DNA of 64,000 nucleotides from Rhynchopus sp. YZ270_cl-10 (GCA_964035575.1 OZ037850.1:620001-684000), one strand, 5' to 3'. Positions 31,660 to 43,786 are shown, counted from the first letter of the stretch. Translations and numbers: made by a program. The notes: generated by a model from the sequence alone, not told the origin.

Positions 31660-33556
31660 GGGAAAATGACTATAACACCCACGTTACTAATACCCATTTA
31701 CGATAATACCCACTGGGTATTATCGTAAACTTTTTGGGTATTATCGTAAAGTTTTTGGGTATTATCGTAAACTATTTGGGTATTAGTTTTGGGTATTATC
31801 GTAAACTTTTTGGGTATTACCCAGGTACCCAGGTACGATGTGATTTAGCTGGCTACTCGCGCAAGGTATCAGAGGCGCTCGCACGCTGGTGAATGTGCAG
31901 ACAAGGTATGGTTTCATCGACCCCAGAGAAAATACAATTTTCACTAAATATATGGGGGGGGGTTTTTTTTTACACAACTTTTTGCATCCCTGTCTTACAT
32001 CCTCAAATTCAGGGTAACCATTTTTCTTGACAATTAACAATTAATCTTTCTCCAAGCGACGTAACTTAATTACACCCACATTTACACTCATCACAGGATC
32101 GCGAAATCTGAACTGCATCAGCGATTGCGCTTCTCCGTCTCCGACATTCTACACCTCAACATACGAAGACCTGGGTGGGAACATTTAGTCAGTCACTGCT
32201 ATAGCCATTAACCCAGGGAGCATAGCTAGTGCAAGAAATTCGACTTTGGCAACCTTCCGGAAAGTCTGTCCTCTGCTCGCGGAGGACTAGACACAAGAAA
32301 ATATTGCGTTCCCCCAGAAAACCAGTGCACATTTCACACTCCTTGTGGGTGGTCTTGTTGCCTTTTCGTCATAGTAATTTTGGCCCAGGCATGTTCTTGA
32401 AGCATGACAATTTAGTGTGTATGGGGCAGGGTGTTGTTTTGTTCTGAATTCTCTTTGTTATAACATCTAAGTCAATCGCGGGTGGTGGTTTGTGTAGCGT
32501 GAGGCACTCTTTTTAGCAAACTTCCTGCGGCTGCTAAAGTGTTATTTCTTCGGATTTAACAACGTACAGCGTAACATAGTGGTTTCGCCTGGTCGACACA
32601 ACCTTTGATAGATATGGGATAACCAACCCCCTTCGACCCCTTGTGGGTTCACTGAACAAGCCCTAGTGGTAGTTAAACGCGATTGACATTTACATTCCTA
32701 GAGATGAAAGAACAAGACAACACTTCTGTACCCGCGCATCAAAATTGTGGAAAACTTTGCACCCCAAACACCCTCAACAACGCCCGCCAAAAGGCGCCCC
32801 TTGTTGCTGGGAGTTGGTTCTCATGATACCTGCACAGCGGGCATTCCTCTGAGTCCAACGCATGTTTGGCCTGTCTGCGGCGTTGTACTTAAGGTGCACG
32901 AAGACAGGGTCTGGTGGTAAATTTTGCGTAGTACTGCGACGTGGTACTGCGTGGGTCTGGGAATATGGGTACCTGGGTACAGGATATTGGTTGTGTAAGA
33001 CATCTTCCACCATGCATTGAGGAGGGTAAGACAGTGTTCGCAGTTTCTACCTGATAGCATTACAACATTTAACTTCTCCACGGGGGTCTTGGGCCGTTCA
33101 CTCGGTTCTACCTTGACTACCGGAAGATATTCTTGAGGCCTTTTTGGTCTCTAGAATATCCGGTCTTCCCGAACGGAGGCACACTTTGTGTGTTACTACG
33201 ACCTGGCAATTTCCAGCAGTAGGTTAAGTAATCTTTCTTGTAAATTGTTGGATCATTATCTCCTCAGTGCATGAATGCCCCATGTGACTGGACACTTTTG
33301 TGTTTGTCATGTGGAGCTGTGGTTGCTCTTTCACGACTTTTTTCCTGTTCCTGGGTACCTGTTCCTGGACCTGGACCTGGGTACCTGGGTACCTGGGTGC
33401 CTGGGTGCCTGGGTACTACCCAACCTGGGTAATACCCAAAAAGTTTACGATAATACCCAAAAAGTTTACGATAATACCCAAAACTAATACCCAAAAAGTT
33501 TACGATAATACCCAAAAAGTTTACGATAATACCCAAAAAGTTTACGATAATACCCC
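31660..33556. mobile_element. Foldback-like element copy 3, TIR type B
   Basis: The left end (31660-31832) is built from GGGTATTATCGTAAAC words with AATACCCACTGGGTATT. The right end (about 33345-33556) holds the same words inverted, after a small GTACCTGG/GTGCCTGG stretch. The core 32172-33345 matches copy 2, whose terminal repeats are unrelated. Left of the core, 31833-32171 differs from copy 2. Non-coding. Confidence 0.75.
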
Positions 33557-33709
33557 ATTGGAGCTGACAAAGGAGGGAACGACCTCTGTCAAGTGGAACA
33601 TGCCCGAGAGCAGTATAGAACACACGGTCTGGCTGCTGCAAGAATTCGGTGGCGAATTCGGTTCGCACTTCCAGGCGTTCACCGAGGAGCCGAAAATTGC
33701 GTTAGGTTA
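33545..33709 (+). pseudogene. Short coding-like fragment beside the foldback element
   Basis: About 50 codons read ELTKEGTTSVKWNMPESSIE and HTVWLLQEFGGEFGSHFQAF before TAG. The composition looks like a true protein C-terminus, unlike the surrounding repeats. It begins right at the inverted-repeat edge, so it is probably the tail of a gene cut by the insertion. The family is unknown. Confidence 0.4.
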
Positions 33710-33715
33710 GATTTG

Positions 33716-33776
33716 GGGGTTGAGTTGGGTTGAGTTGGGTTGAGTTGGGTTGAGTTGGGTTGGGTTGGGTTAGTTG
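33716..33776. repeat. 10-bp tandem repeat (TTGAGTTGGG)n
   Basis: About five units of TTGAGTTGGG end in TTGGG variants. Its short length and internal position argue against a telomere. Confidence 0.85.
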
Positions 33777-33876
33777 GGTTTACTTAGGATACTTAGATCA
33801 CTCATGTTTATTCATCTTTCAGTTTCTTTGTTCGATTCAGTTCTTGTTCGATTCCGTTCATCATCAATTATTCAGG

Positions 33877-33918
<42 letters not shown>

Positions 33919-34009
33919 CAAAACCAAAATACAAAAAACAAAATCCACAACTTAAAAAAAAAAAAAAAAAACCCTCACCATTCCCGATTTCTTCAAAAAG
34001 AAGGGTACA

Positions 34010-34050
<41 letters not shown>

Positions 34051-34107
34051 GTGGGCCCCGTTCACTTGTATCATAAATACACCAAATCCCACATCCTAAA
34101 TCGGGAA

Positions 34108-34141
<34 letters not shown>
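33877..34141. repeat. Four long poly-A blocks with short spacers
   Basis: A-runs of 18-40 bp are separated by unique spacers. One spacer carries GGATGTGGG/CCCACATCC inverted arms and ATCGGGAATAT, a word also found at 14113. This could be a tandem of poly-A-tailed insertions or slippage. Confidence 0.6.
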
Positions 34142-34143
<2 letters not shown>

Positions 34144-34680
34144 TAAACACACTTTTGTGTTTAGGTGTGTACGGGGAAAACGCCACCTGGGGTCACAAGG
34201 CCCAGGCACCCAAGGGTGAGCCGTTGAGTGACCGTACATGGGGTTCGGAAAGTCACCGCTCGGGTAACAAAGCTACATCCCTCCCTCCCTTTTGGCCCTC
34301 GGGCTCTGGCGGGAGGGAGGGAAATAGTCAAGACGTGTAGTGAAGAGAACCGGTTCGTAACGTTCAAATCGTACGCGTTGTTTTGATCTTTTTTTGCAGA
34401 AAAGTGCCGGGAAGTACCTTAAAAAAGCTCAAAAGTCGAAAATTCTGGCTTTATTTGAGAGATTGGTCCAGAACTAGGAAAAAAGGGCCAAAAAAAAAAA
34501 ATAAGGATCGTAAGGCAAAATCGAATTCCGCGATTTCCAAATTTTTCAAAAGTCGAGAATTCCGGCTATATTTGCCCGAAGATACATATTTTATAACCTA
34601 TTTGAAGACCGTTGCACACCTTTCATACAGCAACCACACCAGCTACGAGTGTTAAGGACTGCCAAAGAAAACCAAATTCC
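34142..34680. repeat. Mixed repeat fragments
   Basis: It includes a hairpin TAAACACA...TGTGTTTA at 34144-34165, a stretch like 28170-28270 (ACAAAGCTACATCCCTCCCT), an A-rich segment that is the reverse complement of 36780-36880, and the right end of an X element (GAGTGTTAAGG, ends 34654). No gene. Confidence 0.55.
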
Positions 34681-36645
34681 TTAACACTCCGTGTTAAGGT
34701 CTTTAAGGTTGCTGATCACCCCACCCACCCACCCACCCACCCACCCTCCCCGCGCGGGGTGGGTTTCGGCCATTTTTTTTCAGGTCTCTAAACGTCCAAA
34801 GAGGTCAAAAAAGTGGATTCTCGGGAAGATAGGAGGTTTTTAGGAGACTTTCTCTGAAGCAAAGACCTCCAAACCCTGACAGACCCTGAAACCAGGGTGT
34901 CGCGAGTACCCCTTTTTTACACGTGTTTCTTAAGGCTTCTACAGGGTTCTACAGGCAAAACAGGCGTTTTGGCCGAAAACCCGGTTTTTAAGGCAGGTAA
35001 CCGGGTTTGCGGCTTGGGAAACGTGCCAGCGCGCTGTGAGAACCATGCGTGGGGGGTTGTAACCACTCGTTGCGTTGGTTGCGTTGCATTCGCTACGTTG
35101 CGTACACATATCTACGTGCACACCGGTTACGTTGTGTTGCATGCGTTGCGTTAGTTGTGTAGAGATCGTTATCTACAGAGTGCAACGAACAGAGCGGTTG
35201 CGTTGCGTTGGTTGTGTTCGGTTGGTTACGTTCGTTGCGTTCCGATCGTTACGTACGCATCGGTTGCGTTGCGTTGCATGCGTTGCGTTCGTTGCATACA
35301 GATCGTTACGTACACATCGGGTTTGTTGTGTTCGGTTGGTTACGTTCGTTGCATTGCGTTGCGTTGGTTCCATATGTTTGGTTCGGGACGTTACGTACCG
35401 AACGGTTGCGTCGGTTGCATTTCCTTAACACTCGGTGTTAAGGCAAGGCTCTGATGAGGCCCAGGCCTCCCGGCCGGGAGGCCCGGCCTCCCAGGCCTCC
35501 CGGCCTCCCAAAAAAAAATTTTTTTTTTCGACATCACAAAATTTTTCACCAAAAAAAAAAAAAAAATTTTTTTTTGGGAGCGGGCGATTTCGGAAAAAAA
35601 AATCCAAAAAAAAAAAATCCAAAAAAAACCACCACAGACGGTCCAGTAGCGACGTAAGCAAAATCCATATTTTTTTGCCGAATTTTGCTAAGTACCCGAA
35701 AATTTTTCCTAAGGAAAAAAAAAAAAAAAGTTCCGCAGATGTCACCGGAAAAAAAATTTTTTTTTTGGGAGGCCGGGAGGCCTGGGAGGCCGGGCCTCCC
35801 GGCCGGGAGGCCTGGGCCTCATCAGAGCCTTGGTTAAGGTCTTTAAGGTTGCTGATCACCCCACCCACCCACCCCCTCTAAGGCACCCCCCCCGCCCCCC
35901 CCCCGGGGTGGGTTTCGGCCATTTTTTTTCAGGTCTCTAAACGTCCAAAGAGGTCAAAAAAGTGGATTCTTGGGAAGATAGGAGGTTTTTTTGAGGGTTT
36001 GCAAATGAGAAAGACCTCCAAACCCTGACAGACCCTGAAACCAGGGTGTCGCGAGTACCCCTTTTTTACACGTGTTTCTTAAGGGTTCTACAGGGTTATA
36101 CAGGCAAAACAGGCGTTTTGGCCAAAAACCCGGTTTTTCAGGCAGGTAACCGGGTTTGAGGCTTGGGAAACGTGCCAGAGCGGTGTGAGAACCATGCGTG
36201 GGGGTTTGTAACCACTCGTTGCGTTGGTTGCGTTGCCTTCGCTACGTTGCGTTCGTTACGTACACACCGGTTACGTTGTGTTGCATGCGTTGCGTTCGTT
36301 GTGTAGAGATCGTTATATACAGAGTGCAACGAACAGAGCGGTTGCGTTGCGTTGGTTGTGTTCGGTTGGTTACGTTCGTTGCGTTCCGATCGTTACGTAC
36401 ACATCGGTTGCGTTGCGTTGCATGCGTTGCGTTCGGTGCGTTGCGTTGCTTCCGTGTCTTTGGTTCGAGACGTTACGTACCGAACGGTTGCGTTGCGTCG
36501 GTTGCATTCGTTCCGTTCACATCGTTCCGATCTGAACGGAACGATGTGAACGCAAGAAACGTATCGCATCGGTTGCGTTGGTTGGCTTGTGTACGTTGCA
36601 AACCTTTCATACATCAACCACACCAGCCAGTGAGTGTTAAGGATT
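34681..36645. mobile_element. X-type elements, tandem or duplicated, carrying nested element Y
   Basis: CCTTAACACTCCGTGTTAAG at the left and GAGTGTTAAGG at the right (about 36635-36645) are inverted ends. Inside are two similar stretches (34700-35430 and 35833-36645), each with a CCCACC-rich start, ACCCTGACAGACCCTGA, AACGTGCCAG and a long tract of TTGCGTTSGTTACG words. Element Y sits between them. The single copy at 61159-61964 shows the normal unit of about 806 bp. Confidence 0.7.
35444..35832. mobile_element. Element Y: 389-bp transposon with 7-bp target duplication
   Basis: The inverted ends CAAGGCTCTGATGAGGCC and GGCCTCATCAGAGCCTTG are perfect. GTTAAGG flanks it on both sides (35437-35443, 35833-35839). 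The subterminal zones are GGCCTCCCGGCCGGGAGGCC palindromes. The interior (TTTCGACATCACAAAATTTT, GTAGCGACGTAAGCAAAA, TTTTGCTAAGTACCCG) is shared with the element at 40473-40880, which has different ends. Non-autonomous. Confidence 0.9.
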
Positions 36646-36661
36646 GCCAAGAAAAACTAAA

Positions 36662-36769
36662 TCTGAATGATAAAACATCGGTTACGACGGACTTCATTTT
36701 GAAGGATGAAACCTCGATTACGACGGACTTCATTCTGAATGATAAAACCTCGGTTACGACGGACTTCAT
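36662..36769. repeat. 36-bp tandem repeat, three units
   Basis: Three 36-bp units, each ending ACGACGGACTTCATT, with a few substitutions between them. Function unknown. Confidence 0.85.
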
Positions 36770-38226
36770 TAATCGCGGAATTCGATTTTCCCTTACGATC
36801 CTTATTTTTTTTTTTTTGGCCCTTTTTTCCTAGTTCTGGACCAATCTCTCAAATAAAGCCAGAATTTTCGACTTTTGAGCCTTTTTAAGCAATTTCCCTG
36901 CGTATTTCTGCAGGGAATAATCAAAAAAACGCAATTTTACCTTAGAAAAAGCGAAATTTTCGCAAAGACAAAAAAATTGAAAAATTTGAAAATTGCGAAA
37001 TTCGGTTTTCCCTTACGATCCTTATTTTTTTTTTTGGCCCTTTTTTCCTAGTTCTGGCCCAATCTTTCAAATAAAGCCAGAATTTTCAACTTTTGAGCCT
37101 TTTTAAGCAATTTCCCTGCATTTTTCTGCAAAAAATCATCAAAATAACTCAATTTTGCCTTTGCGAAAATTGAAATTTGTTCCCCTAGGGAGGGGTCAAA
37201 ATACACTCCCTCCGGCGACTTTACTCGCCCTAGGGAGGGTCCCAACCCTCCCGGAGGGAGGGTCAAAAACCCGGAGGGAGGGTATACCCTCCCTCCGGGA
37301 TTTTGACCCTCCCTCCGGGATTTTGACCCTCCCTCCGGCTTTTTTTGGCTTTTTTTTGACTTTTTTTTGGCAAAGACATTTTTCAGCTGAAAAAAACACC
37401 CCTACATGGGCTCAGATGGGCCCAAAAATGCAAATAGAGCAAGAATTTTGATGTTTTGACCCTCCAGAAATTATTTCCTGGTCATTTTGTGCCTATTTTG
37501 ACCCTCCCTCCGGCTTTTTGACCCTCCCTCCGGCTATTTTTTGCATTTTTTCGACTTTTTTTTGGCAAAGACATTTTTCAGCTGAAAAAAGCACCCCTAC
37601 ATGAGCTCAGATGGCCCCAAAAATGCAAATCCCGCAAGAATTTTGACGTTTTGACCCTCCAGAAATTATTTCCCCTCATTTTCTGTACAAAAATGCAATT
37701 CTGTGTACAAGCCTACACCAATACAGTGGTTATACAAGGCGATTTTTGACAAAAAAAAAATTTTTTTTTTCGCCCAAAATTTGCCGTGGTTGGTCATAAA
37801 ATGGCCCAAAGAATCCTTGATGATGAAAACCTCAGATTGGGCAAATTGTGAAAAAAATTTTCAGGTCAAAAATTTCCCCGAAAAGCGTTCAAATTCTGTG
37901 GGTAGGGTCCGGGGGGAGATGGCACAACGGCCCCACATGACCGTATTTTGGCCAATGGGGACCATATGTACCCGTATATCGCCAGTCGTGAGTGTATTTT
38001 GACCCCTCCCGCGTGAAACAAAGAGAACTACCACCCTCCCGCATGCCCTCTGGCTCTCCGTTGGGAGGGTACTTTTTGGATACCATCCCGGTCAATTTTT
38101 GCCCTCGGGAGCCCGTTGGGACCCTCGGGGACCCTTGTGGGCCCCTCGGGAGGCCGTGGGGGGGGGGCGCTTCGCGCCCCTTACCCCCCCACGGCCTCCC
38201 TCGTGGCCCACAAGGGTCCCCTCGGG
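36770..38226. repeat. AT-rich duplicated segments, GGAGGG repeats and a long hairpin
   Basis: The segment 36780-36890 recurs at 36998-37110. CCCTCCCTCCGGGATTTTGA repeats occur at 37150-37350. GTTTTGAC-containing monomers lie at 37453 and 37649 (spacing about 196 bp). A near-perfect hairpin with arms of about 45 bp spans 38138-38216, with CGCTTCGCG at its tip. No gene. Confidence 0.7.
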
Positions 38227-39829
38227 CAAGGCTACCAACGCGACTACAAATTTGGGTGTCTTTTGGGTGTCTTTTGGGTGTCTTTTGAGTGTCTTTTGGG
38301 TGTCTTTTGGGTGTCTTTTTGGGTGCACCCAAAAGACACCCAAAAGACACCCAAAAGACACCCAAAAATTTTTTTTTGGACAACTACTTTTTGCCTACCC
38401 AAAAAAAAAAAAATTTTTTTTTCGGCCTGGGATCGGGACCTCGTGCACAGGGAAATTCAAAAAAAGGCAAAATTTTGATGTTTTGACGATCTGGGGTTAT
38501 ACCGTATGCATGCTACAGTGGACGACACAAGAGACACCCAAGCGACACCCAAATGACACCCAAAAGACACCCAAAAAAAATTTTTTTTTGACAACTACTT
38601 TTGCCAAGCCAAAAAAAAAAATTTTTTTTTTTTTCGGCCTCGGATTGGGACCTCGTGCACAGGGAAATTCAAAAAAAGTCAAAATTTTGATGTTTTGACG
38701 ATCTGGGTTTATACCATATGCACTGCTACAGGGGTCTACTATTTGTCATTTTCCTTAGCAAATTCCTTCACAAAAATAAAATTCTGATTTTGGCAAAGGC
38801 AAATCTCAGGCAAAAAAAAATCACCCCTGATAGTGGGTCCTTGGGTGTCCAAAGATGCAAAAAACGCCAAAATTTTGATGTTTTGACCATCTATGGGCAC
38901 CTAAAACGCACTTCTCTGCCCAAAAATCGAATACCGATTTCTCCTTAGCGTTCTAAAAGCCGTGATTTTTTTGATTTTTTTTCGCAAAGGGAAAAAAAAA
39001 AAATCGCCCAAAAAAGTGGGTCCTTGGGTGACCAAAAATGCAAAAAATCGCAAAATTTTGGTGTTTTGACCCTTCAGAACCACCCAAAACGCACTTTTGT
39101 GTACCAAAACACGCATATTTTCACATTTCCTTAGCAATTCCTTCACAAGTGCAAGACGATTTTTGACCAAATTTTGCTTTGCGAAAATTGCAAGGCGAGT
39201 GTCCAACGGACGAACATTACGAAGGCACACAAGCCCGCCGAAGGTAGAGGGTCTCGCCGAAGGCGGACGAGCTAGCCTCCATCCGGACGAGCGTGCCTCA
39301 TAAAGCACACCAGCTCCGGTCTGACGGGGAAGTTCGAGCCTCAAAGGCCAGGGAAAAACCCTGGCCACCGGAGGGCCCTAACGGCCCGACGAGGAGGCGC
39401 CCCATAGGGCGCTGGGGCCAAGGGACTTAAGTCGCCCTAACGGCGACTTAAACGGAACGAGGCCACAGCGACCGTGGAAGGGGCTAGCTTTCGATGGCGA
39501 AAATTTCGCTAAGTACCCGAAAAATCCCTAAGGAAAAAGTTGGGACAAAAAATGTCTCAAAATTGACATCTATTTTTTGACTTTTTTGGGTGTCTTTTCG
39601 GTGTCGACACCCAAAGACACCAAAGACACCCTAGTCGCTTTGGTAGCCTTGGGAATTATACCCATATTTGCTGGGTAAACGTCCCGAGGCCACAGCGACC
39701 GTGGAAGGGGCTAGCTTTTGTTTCCCTAGGGAGGGTCAAAAAGACCCTCCCGCCAGCTACTTTACACGCCCGCCGGGAGGGTCAAACCCTCCCGGCGGGA
39801 GGGTAAACCCGGCGGGAGGGTCCGGACCC

Positions 39830-40340
39830 TCCCGCCGGCTTTTTTACCCTCCCGCCGGGTTTTTGACCCTCCCGCCGGGTTTTCGGACCCTCCCGCCGGG
39901 AGGGTCCGGACCCTCCCGCCGGCTTTTTTACCCTCCCGCCGGGTTTTTTGACCCTCCCGCCGGGTTTTTTGACCCTCCCGCCGGGTTTTTTGACCCTCCC
40001 GCCGGGTTTTTTGACCCTCCCGCCGGCTTTTTTGACCCTCCCGCCGGGTTTTTTGACCCTCCCGCCGGGTTTTTTGACCCTCCCGCCGGGTTTTTGGACC
40101 CTCCCGCCGGGTTTTTGGACCCTCCCGCCGGGTTTTTGGACCCTCCCGCCGGGTTTTTGGACCCTCCCGCCGGGTTTTTGGACCCTCCCGCCGGGTTTTT
40201 GGACCCTCCCGCCGGGTTTTTGGACCCTCCCGCCGGGTTTTTGGACCCTCCCGCCGGGTTTTTGGACCCTCCCGCCGGGTTTTTGGACCCTCCCGCCGGG
40301 TTTTTGGACCCTCCCGCCGGGTTTTCGGGGTTTTCGCCTT
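39830..40340. repeat. 21-bp tandem repeat TTTTTGGACCCTCCCGCCGGG, about 24 units
   Basis: Two sub-blocks differ by TTTTTTGACC versus TTTTTGGACC. A 21-bp period keeps all frames open, giving a false protein of Pro-Pro-Ala-Gly-Phe repeats. GGCGGGAGGGTC in the opposite orientation just before it forms hairpins. Confidence 0.95.
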
Positions 40341-40472
40341 GTCGCGTCGGTGAGGGTTTTTTTGACCCTCCCGCGCGAAACAAATCGTCCTACAACCCCC
40401 CAGCCACCCTCAGGCTCTCCGTTGTGAGGGTCCTTTTCGAAACCACTCCCGCTGGGTTTTTTGCTCTCGGGA

Positions 40473-40880
40473 CAGTGCTACCAACGCGACAAGAGATTCT
40501 AGTCGCGCGACAAAGTGCCACTTGTCGCGCTGTCGCGCCCAAAAAAAATTTTTTTTTTCGACATCACAAAAATTTTCACCAAAAAAAAAAAAAATTTTTT
40601 TTTTTGGGTGTGGGCGATTTTGGAAAAAAAAATCCAAAAAAAAAAATCCAGAAAAAACCATCGCAGACGGTACAGTAGCGACGTAAGCAAAAGCCATCAT
40701 TTTTTGACCAAAATTTTGCTAAGTACCCGGAAAAAACGCGATTTTTCCTAACAAAAAAAAAAAAAAAAGTGTCTCAAAATGGAAAAAAAAAATTTTCGAT
40801 TTTTGCGACAACTCATTTTGTCGCGCTGTCGCGGGTGGTTTGTCGCGAGTCGCGCGCGACTTGTCGCGTTGGTAGCACTG
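40473..40880. mobile_element. CAGTG-type element, 408 bp, 7-bp target duplication
   Basis: The inverted ends CAGTGCTACCAACGCGACAA and TTGTCGCGTTGGTAGCACTG are perfect. CTCGGGA flanks both sides (40466-40472, 40881-40887). The subterminal zone repeats GTCGCG words. The interior is the core shared with element Y, ending in TTTTGCTAAGTACCCGG and TCCTAACAAAA. A truncated inverted copy lies at 62793-63040. Confidence 0.9.
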
Positions 40881-40887
40881 CTCGGGA

Positions 40888-41020
40888 GCCCTGTTGGACC
40901 CTCGGGGACCCGTGTGGGCCCTCGGGAGGCCGTGTGGGGCTCGGGCTTCGCCCTCGTTCCCCCACACGGCCTCCCTCGGGCCCACACGGGTCCCCTCGTG
41001 GTCCAACAGGGCTCCCTCGA
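40888..41020. repeat. Long near-perfect hairpin, arms about 60 bp
   Basis: GAGCCCTGTTGGACC and GGTCCAACAGGGCTC begin and end an inverted repeat whose tip is CGGGCTTCGCCC. It is homologous to the hairpin at 38138-38216 (shared words TGTGGGCC, TCGGGAGGCCGTG). Two insertions (40473 and 41021) hit its edges. Confidence 0.8.
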
Positions 41021-41429
41021 CAAGGTTACCAACGGGACCCCAACACCCCGGGGGTCCGGGACCCCCAGCAAAAGTCAAAAAAAAAAATTTTTTTTTTGTG
41101 ACCCTGCGTGAAATTTTTTTTTTTTTTTTCCTTAGGGATTTTTCCGGGTACTTAGCGAAATTTTCGCCACTAAAAGCTGGCCCCTTACACGGTCCCTGTG
41201 GCCTCGGGACCAGTTCAGTACACAAAGTACACAAGGCATGACCAAAATAGCCGTATTTTGGCTGAAAATTTGACTTGAAAATTTTTTTCATAATTTGCCC
41301 AATCTGAGGTTTTCATTGGATTCTTTGGGCCATTTTATGAGGTACCACGGCAAAGTTTGGGCGAAAAAAAAAATTTTTTTTTTGGTCAAAAATCGCTTTG
41401 TATAACCACTGTATTGGTGTAGGCTTGTA

Positions 41430-43786
41430 CAAGGCTACCAATCCGACTTGAACCGACCCGGCCGGTTGGGTATGGTTTTGGGTAGGGTGGCGGGTCGGTT
41501 TGGGTCGGTTTGGGTCGGTTTTTGGGTCGGTTTGGGTCGGTTTCAGACCCAAATTTTTTTTTTTCGACAACTACTTTTTGGGCCAAAAAAAAAAAAATTT
41601 TTTTTTTTTTTCCGGCCTGAGATTGGGTCCTGGGGCACCGAAAAATGCAAAAAAAGGCAAAATTTTGATGTTTTGACGATCTGGGGTTATACCATATGCA
41701 CTGCTACAGGGGCCCACAATTTGGACTTTTCCTTAGCAAATTCCTTCACAAAAATTTTTTTTTTCGATTTTGGCAAAGGCAAATCTCAGGCAAAAAAAAT
41801 TCACCCCTGATAGTGGGTCCTTGGGTGTCCAAAGATGCAAAAAACACCAAAATTTTGATGTTTTGACCATCTAGAATTTATTCCACGGCCATTTTGTGTG
41901 TATACTGTACGTTCAGTATGGCCAGCGCCTTAGCAAAAAATCAAAAAATCACAAAAAAAAAATTTTTTTTTTCGGGAAAATTTTGACCACTGAGGTGGGT
42001 CTTTGGGCACCAAAAAACGCAAAAAAATGCAAAAATCGGGTGTTTTGACCATCTGTGGTTACACAAAACACACTTCTGTGTACAAGCCTACACCAATACA
42101 GTGGTTATACAAGGCGATTTTTGACCAAAAAAAAAATTTTTTTTTCGACCAAAATCGGGCGTGGTACCCCATAAAATGACCCAAAAAATCCAATGAAAAC
42201 CTTCGATTGGGCAAATCATGAAAAAAATTTTTAAGTCAAATTTTCAACCAAAATACGGTCATTTGTTCACACCCTGATTCTACGTCATGCTAGCTTCCTG
42301 TGCAGAACTCCAGCAATTCACCAATGCCGGCATCTATCTTTCCATCATCACCATTGGACTTCGTGTGTTACCAACGTACTCCAGAAATGACGTGCTGTCA
42401 CACTCCAACCAGAGTATCAAACCCGTACGAACATAACGAAGATGCACGAGCCCACCCAAACGCAGAGGGTCTCGCCGAAGGCGGACCAGCTAGCCCAAGC
42501 CGGACGAGCGTGCCTCATAAAGCCCACCAGCTCCAGTCTGACGGGGAACTTCCAGCCTCTCAGCCCAGAGGAAGAACCTGGCCACCGGAGGGCCCTAACG
42601 GCCCGACGAGTAGGCGCCCCATAGGGCGCTGGGGCCAAGGGACTTAAGTCGCCCTAACGGCGACTTAAACGGAACGAGGCCACAGCGACCGTGGAAGGGG
42701 CTAGCTTTCGATGGCGAAAATTTCGCTAAGTACCCGAAAAATCCCTAAGGAAAAAGTTGGAAAAAAAGTGTCTCAAAATTGACATCTATTTTTTGACCTT
42801 TTTTGCTGGGTAGGTTTGGGTCGGCCGACCCGACCCTACTGAGTCGGTTTAAGTCGGATTGGTAGCCTTGGGAATTAGACCCATATTTGCTGGGTAAACG
42901 TCCCGAAGCCACAGCGACCGTGGAAGGGGCTAGCTTTCGATGGCGAAAATTTCGCTAAGTACCCGAAAAATCCCTAAGGAAAAAGTTGGAAAAAAAGTGT
43001 CTCAAAATTGACATCTATTTTTTGACCTTTTTTGCTGGGTAGGTTTGGGTCGGCCGACCCGACCCTACTGAGTCGGTTTAAGTCGGATTGGTAGCCTTGG
43101 GAATTAGACCCATATTTGCTGGGTAAACGTCCCGAAGCCACAGCGACCGTGGAAGGGGCTAGCTTTCGATGGCGAAAATTTCGCTAAGTACCCGAAAAAT
43201 CCCTAAGGAAAAAGTTGGAAAAAAAGTGTCTCAAAATTGACATCTATTTTTTGACCTTTTTTGCTGGGTAGGTTTGGGTCGGCCGACCCGACCCTACTGA
43301 GTCGGTTTAAGTCGGATTGGTAGCCTTGGGAATTAGACCCATATTTGCTGGGTAAACGTCCCGAAGCCACAGCGACCGTGGAAGGGGCTAGCTTTCGATG
43401 GCGAAAATTTCGCTAAGTACCCGAAAAATCCCTAAGGAAAAAGTTGGAAAAAAAGTGTCTCAAAATTGACATCTATTTTTTGACCTTTTTTGCTGGGTAG
43501 GTTTGGGTCGGCCGACCCGACCCTACTGAGTCGGTTTAAGTCGGATTGGTAGCCTTGGGAATTAGACCCATATTTGCTGGGTAAACGTCCCGAAGCCACA
43601 GCGACCGTGGAAGGGGCTAGCTTTCGATGGCGAAAATTTCGCTAAGTACCCGAAAAATCCCTAAGGAAAAAGTTGGAAAAAAAGTGTCTCAAAATTGACA
43701 TCTATTTTTTGACCTTTTTTGCTGGGTAGGTTTGGGTCGGCCGACCCGACCCTACTGAGTCGGTTTAAGTCGGATTGGTAGCCTTG
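41430..43786. mobile_element. CAAGG-type element with CCGACCC ends and internal 229-bp array
   Basis: The left end is CAAGGCTACCAATCCGACTT; the right end is AAGTCGGATTGGTAGCCTTG. The 7-bp duplication GCTTGTA (41423-41429, 43787-43793) is exact. Subterminal GGGTCGGTTT repeats are at the left and GGGTCGGCCGACCC at the right. Two diverged monomers (GTTTTGAC at 41670, 41860) and a third (42042) lie inside. The right part is amplified as the 229-bp array. Confidence 0.9.
42650..43786 (+). repeat. 229-bp tandem array, left block, about 5 units
   Basis: GGTAGCCTTGG recurs at 42861, 43090, 43319 and 43548, then at the terminus. Each unit consists of a complete element right end plus GGAATTAGACCCATATTTGC, CCACAGCGACCGTGG and the box GCTAAGTACCCGAAAAATCC. 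Units are almost identical, so amplification is recent. A second block of the same array, same orientation, lies at 58035-59232. Confidence 0.97.

Noticed and set aside
33716-33776. Telomeric repeat
   Set aside because: Only about five 10-bp units, internal, and next to transposons on both sides.
38901-39368. 155-codon frame found identically again at 59349-59816
   Set aside because: Both copies lie in a nearly identical inverted repeat, so conservation is not selection. Composition is atypical and no domain is visible.
39668-40678. 336-codon Pro/Ala/Gly/Phe repeat protein
   Set aside because: A 21-bp tandem repeat inside a transposon keeps the frame open. There is no unique domain, and the reverse strand is open too.
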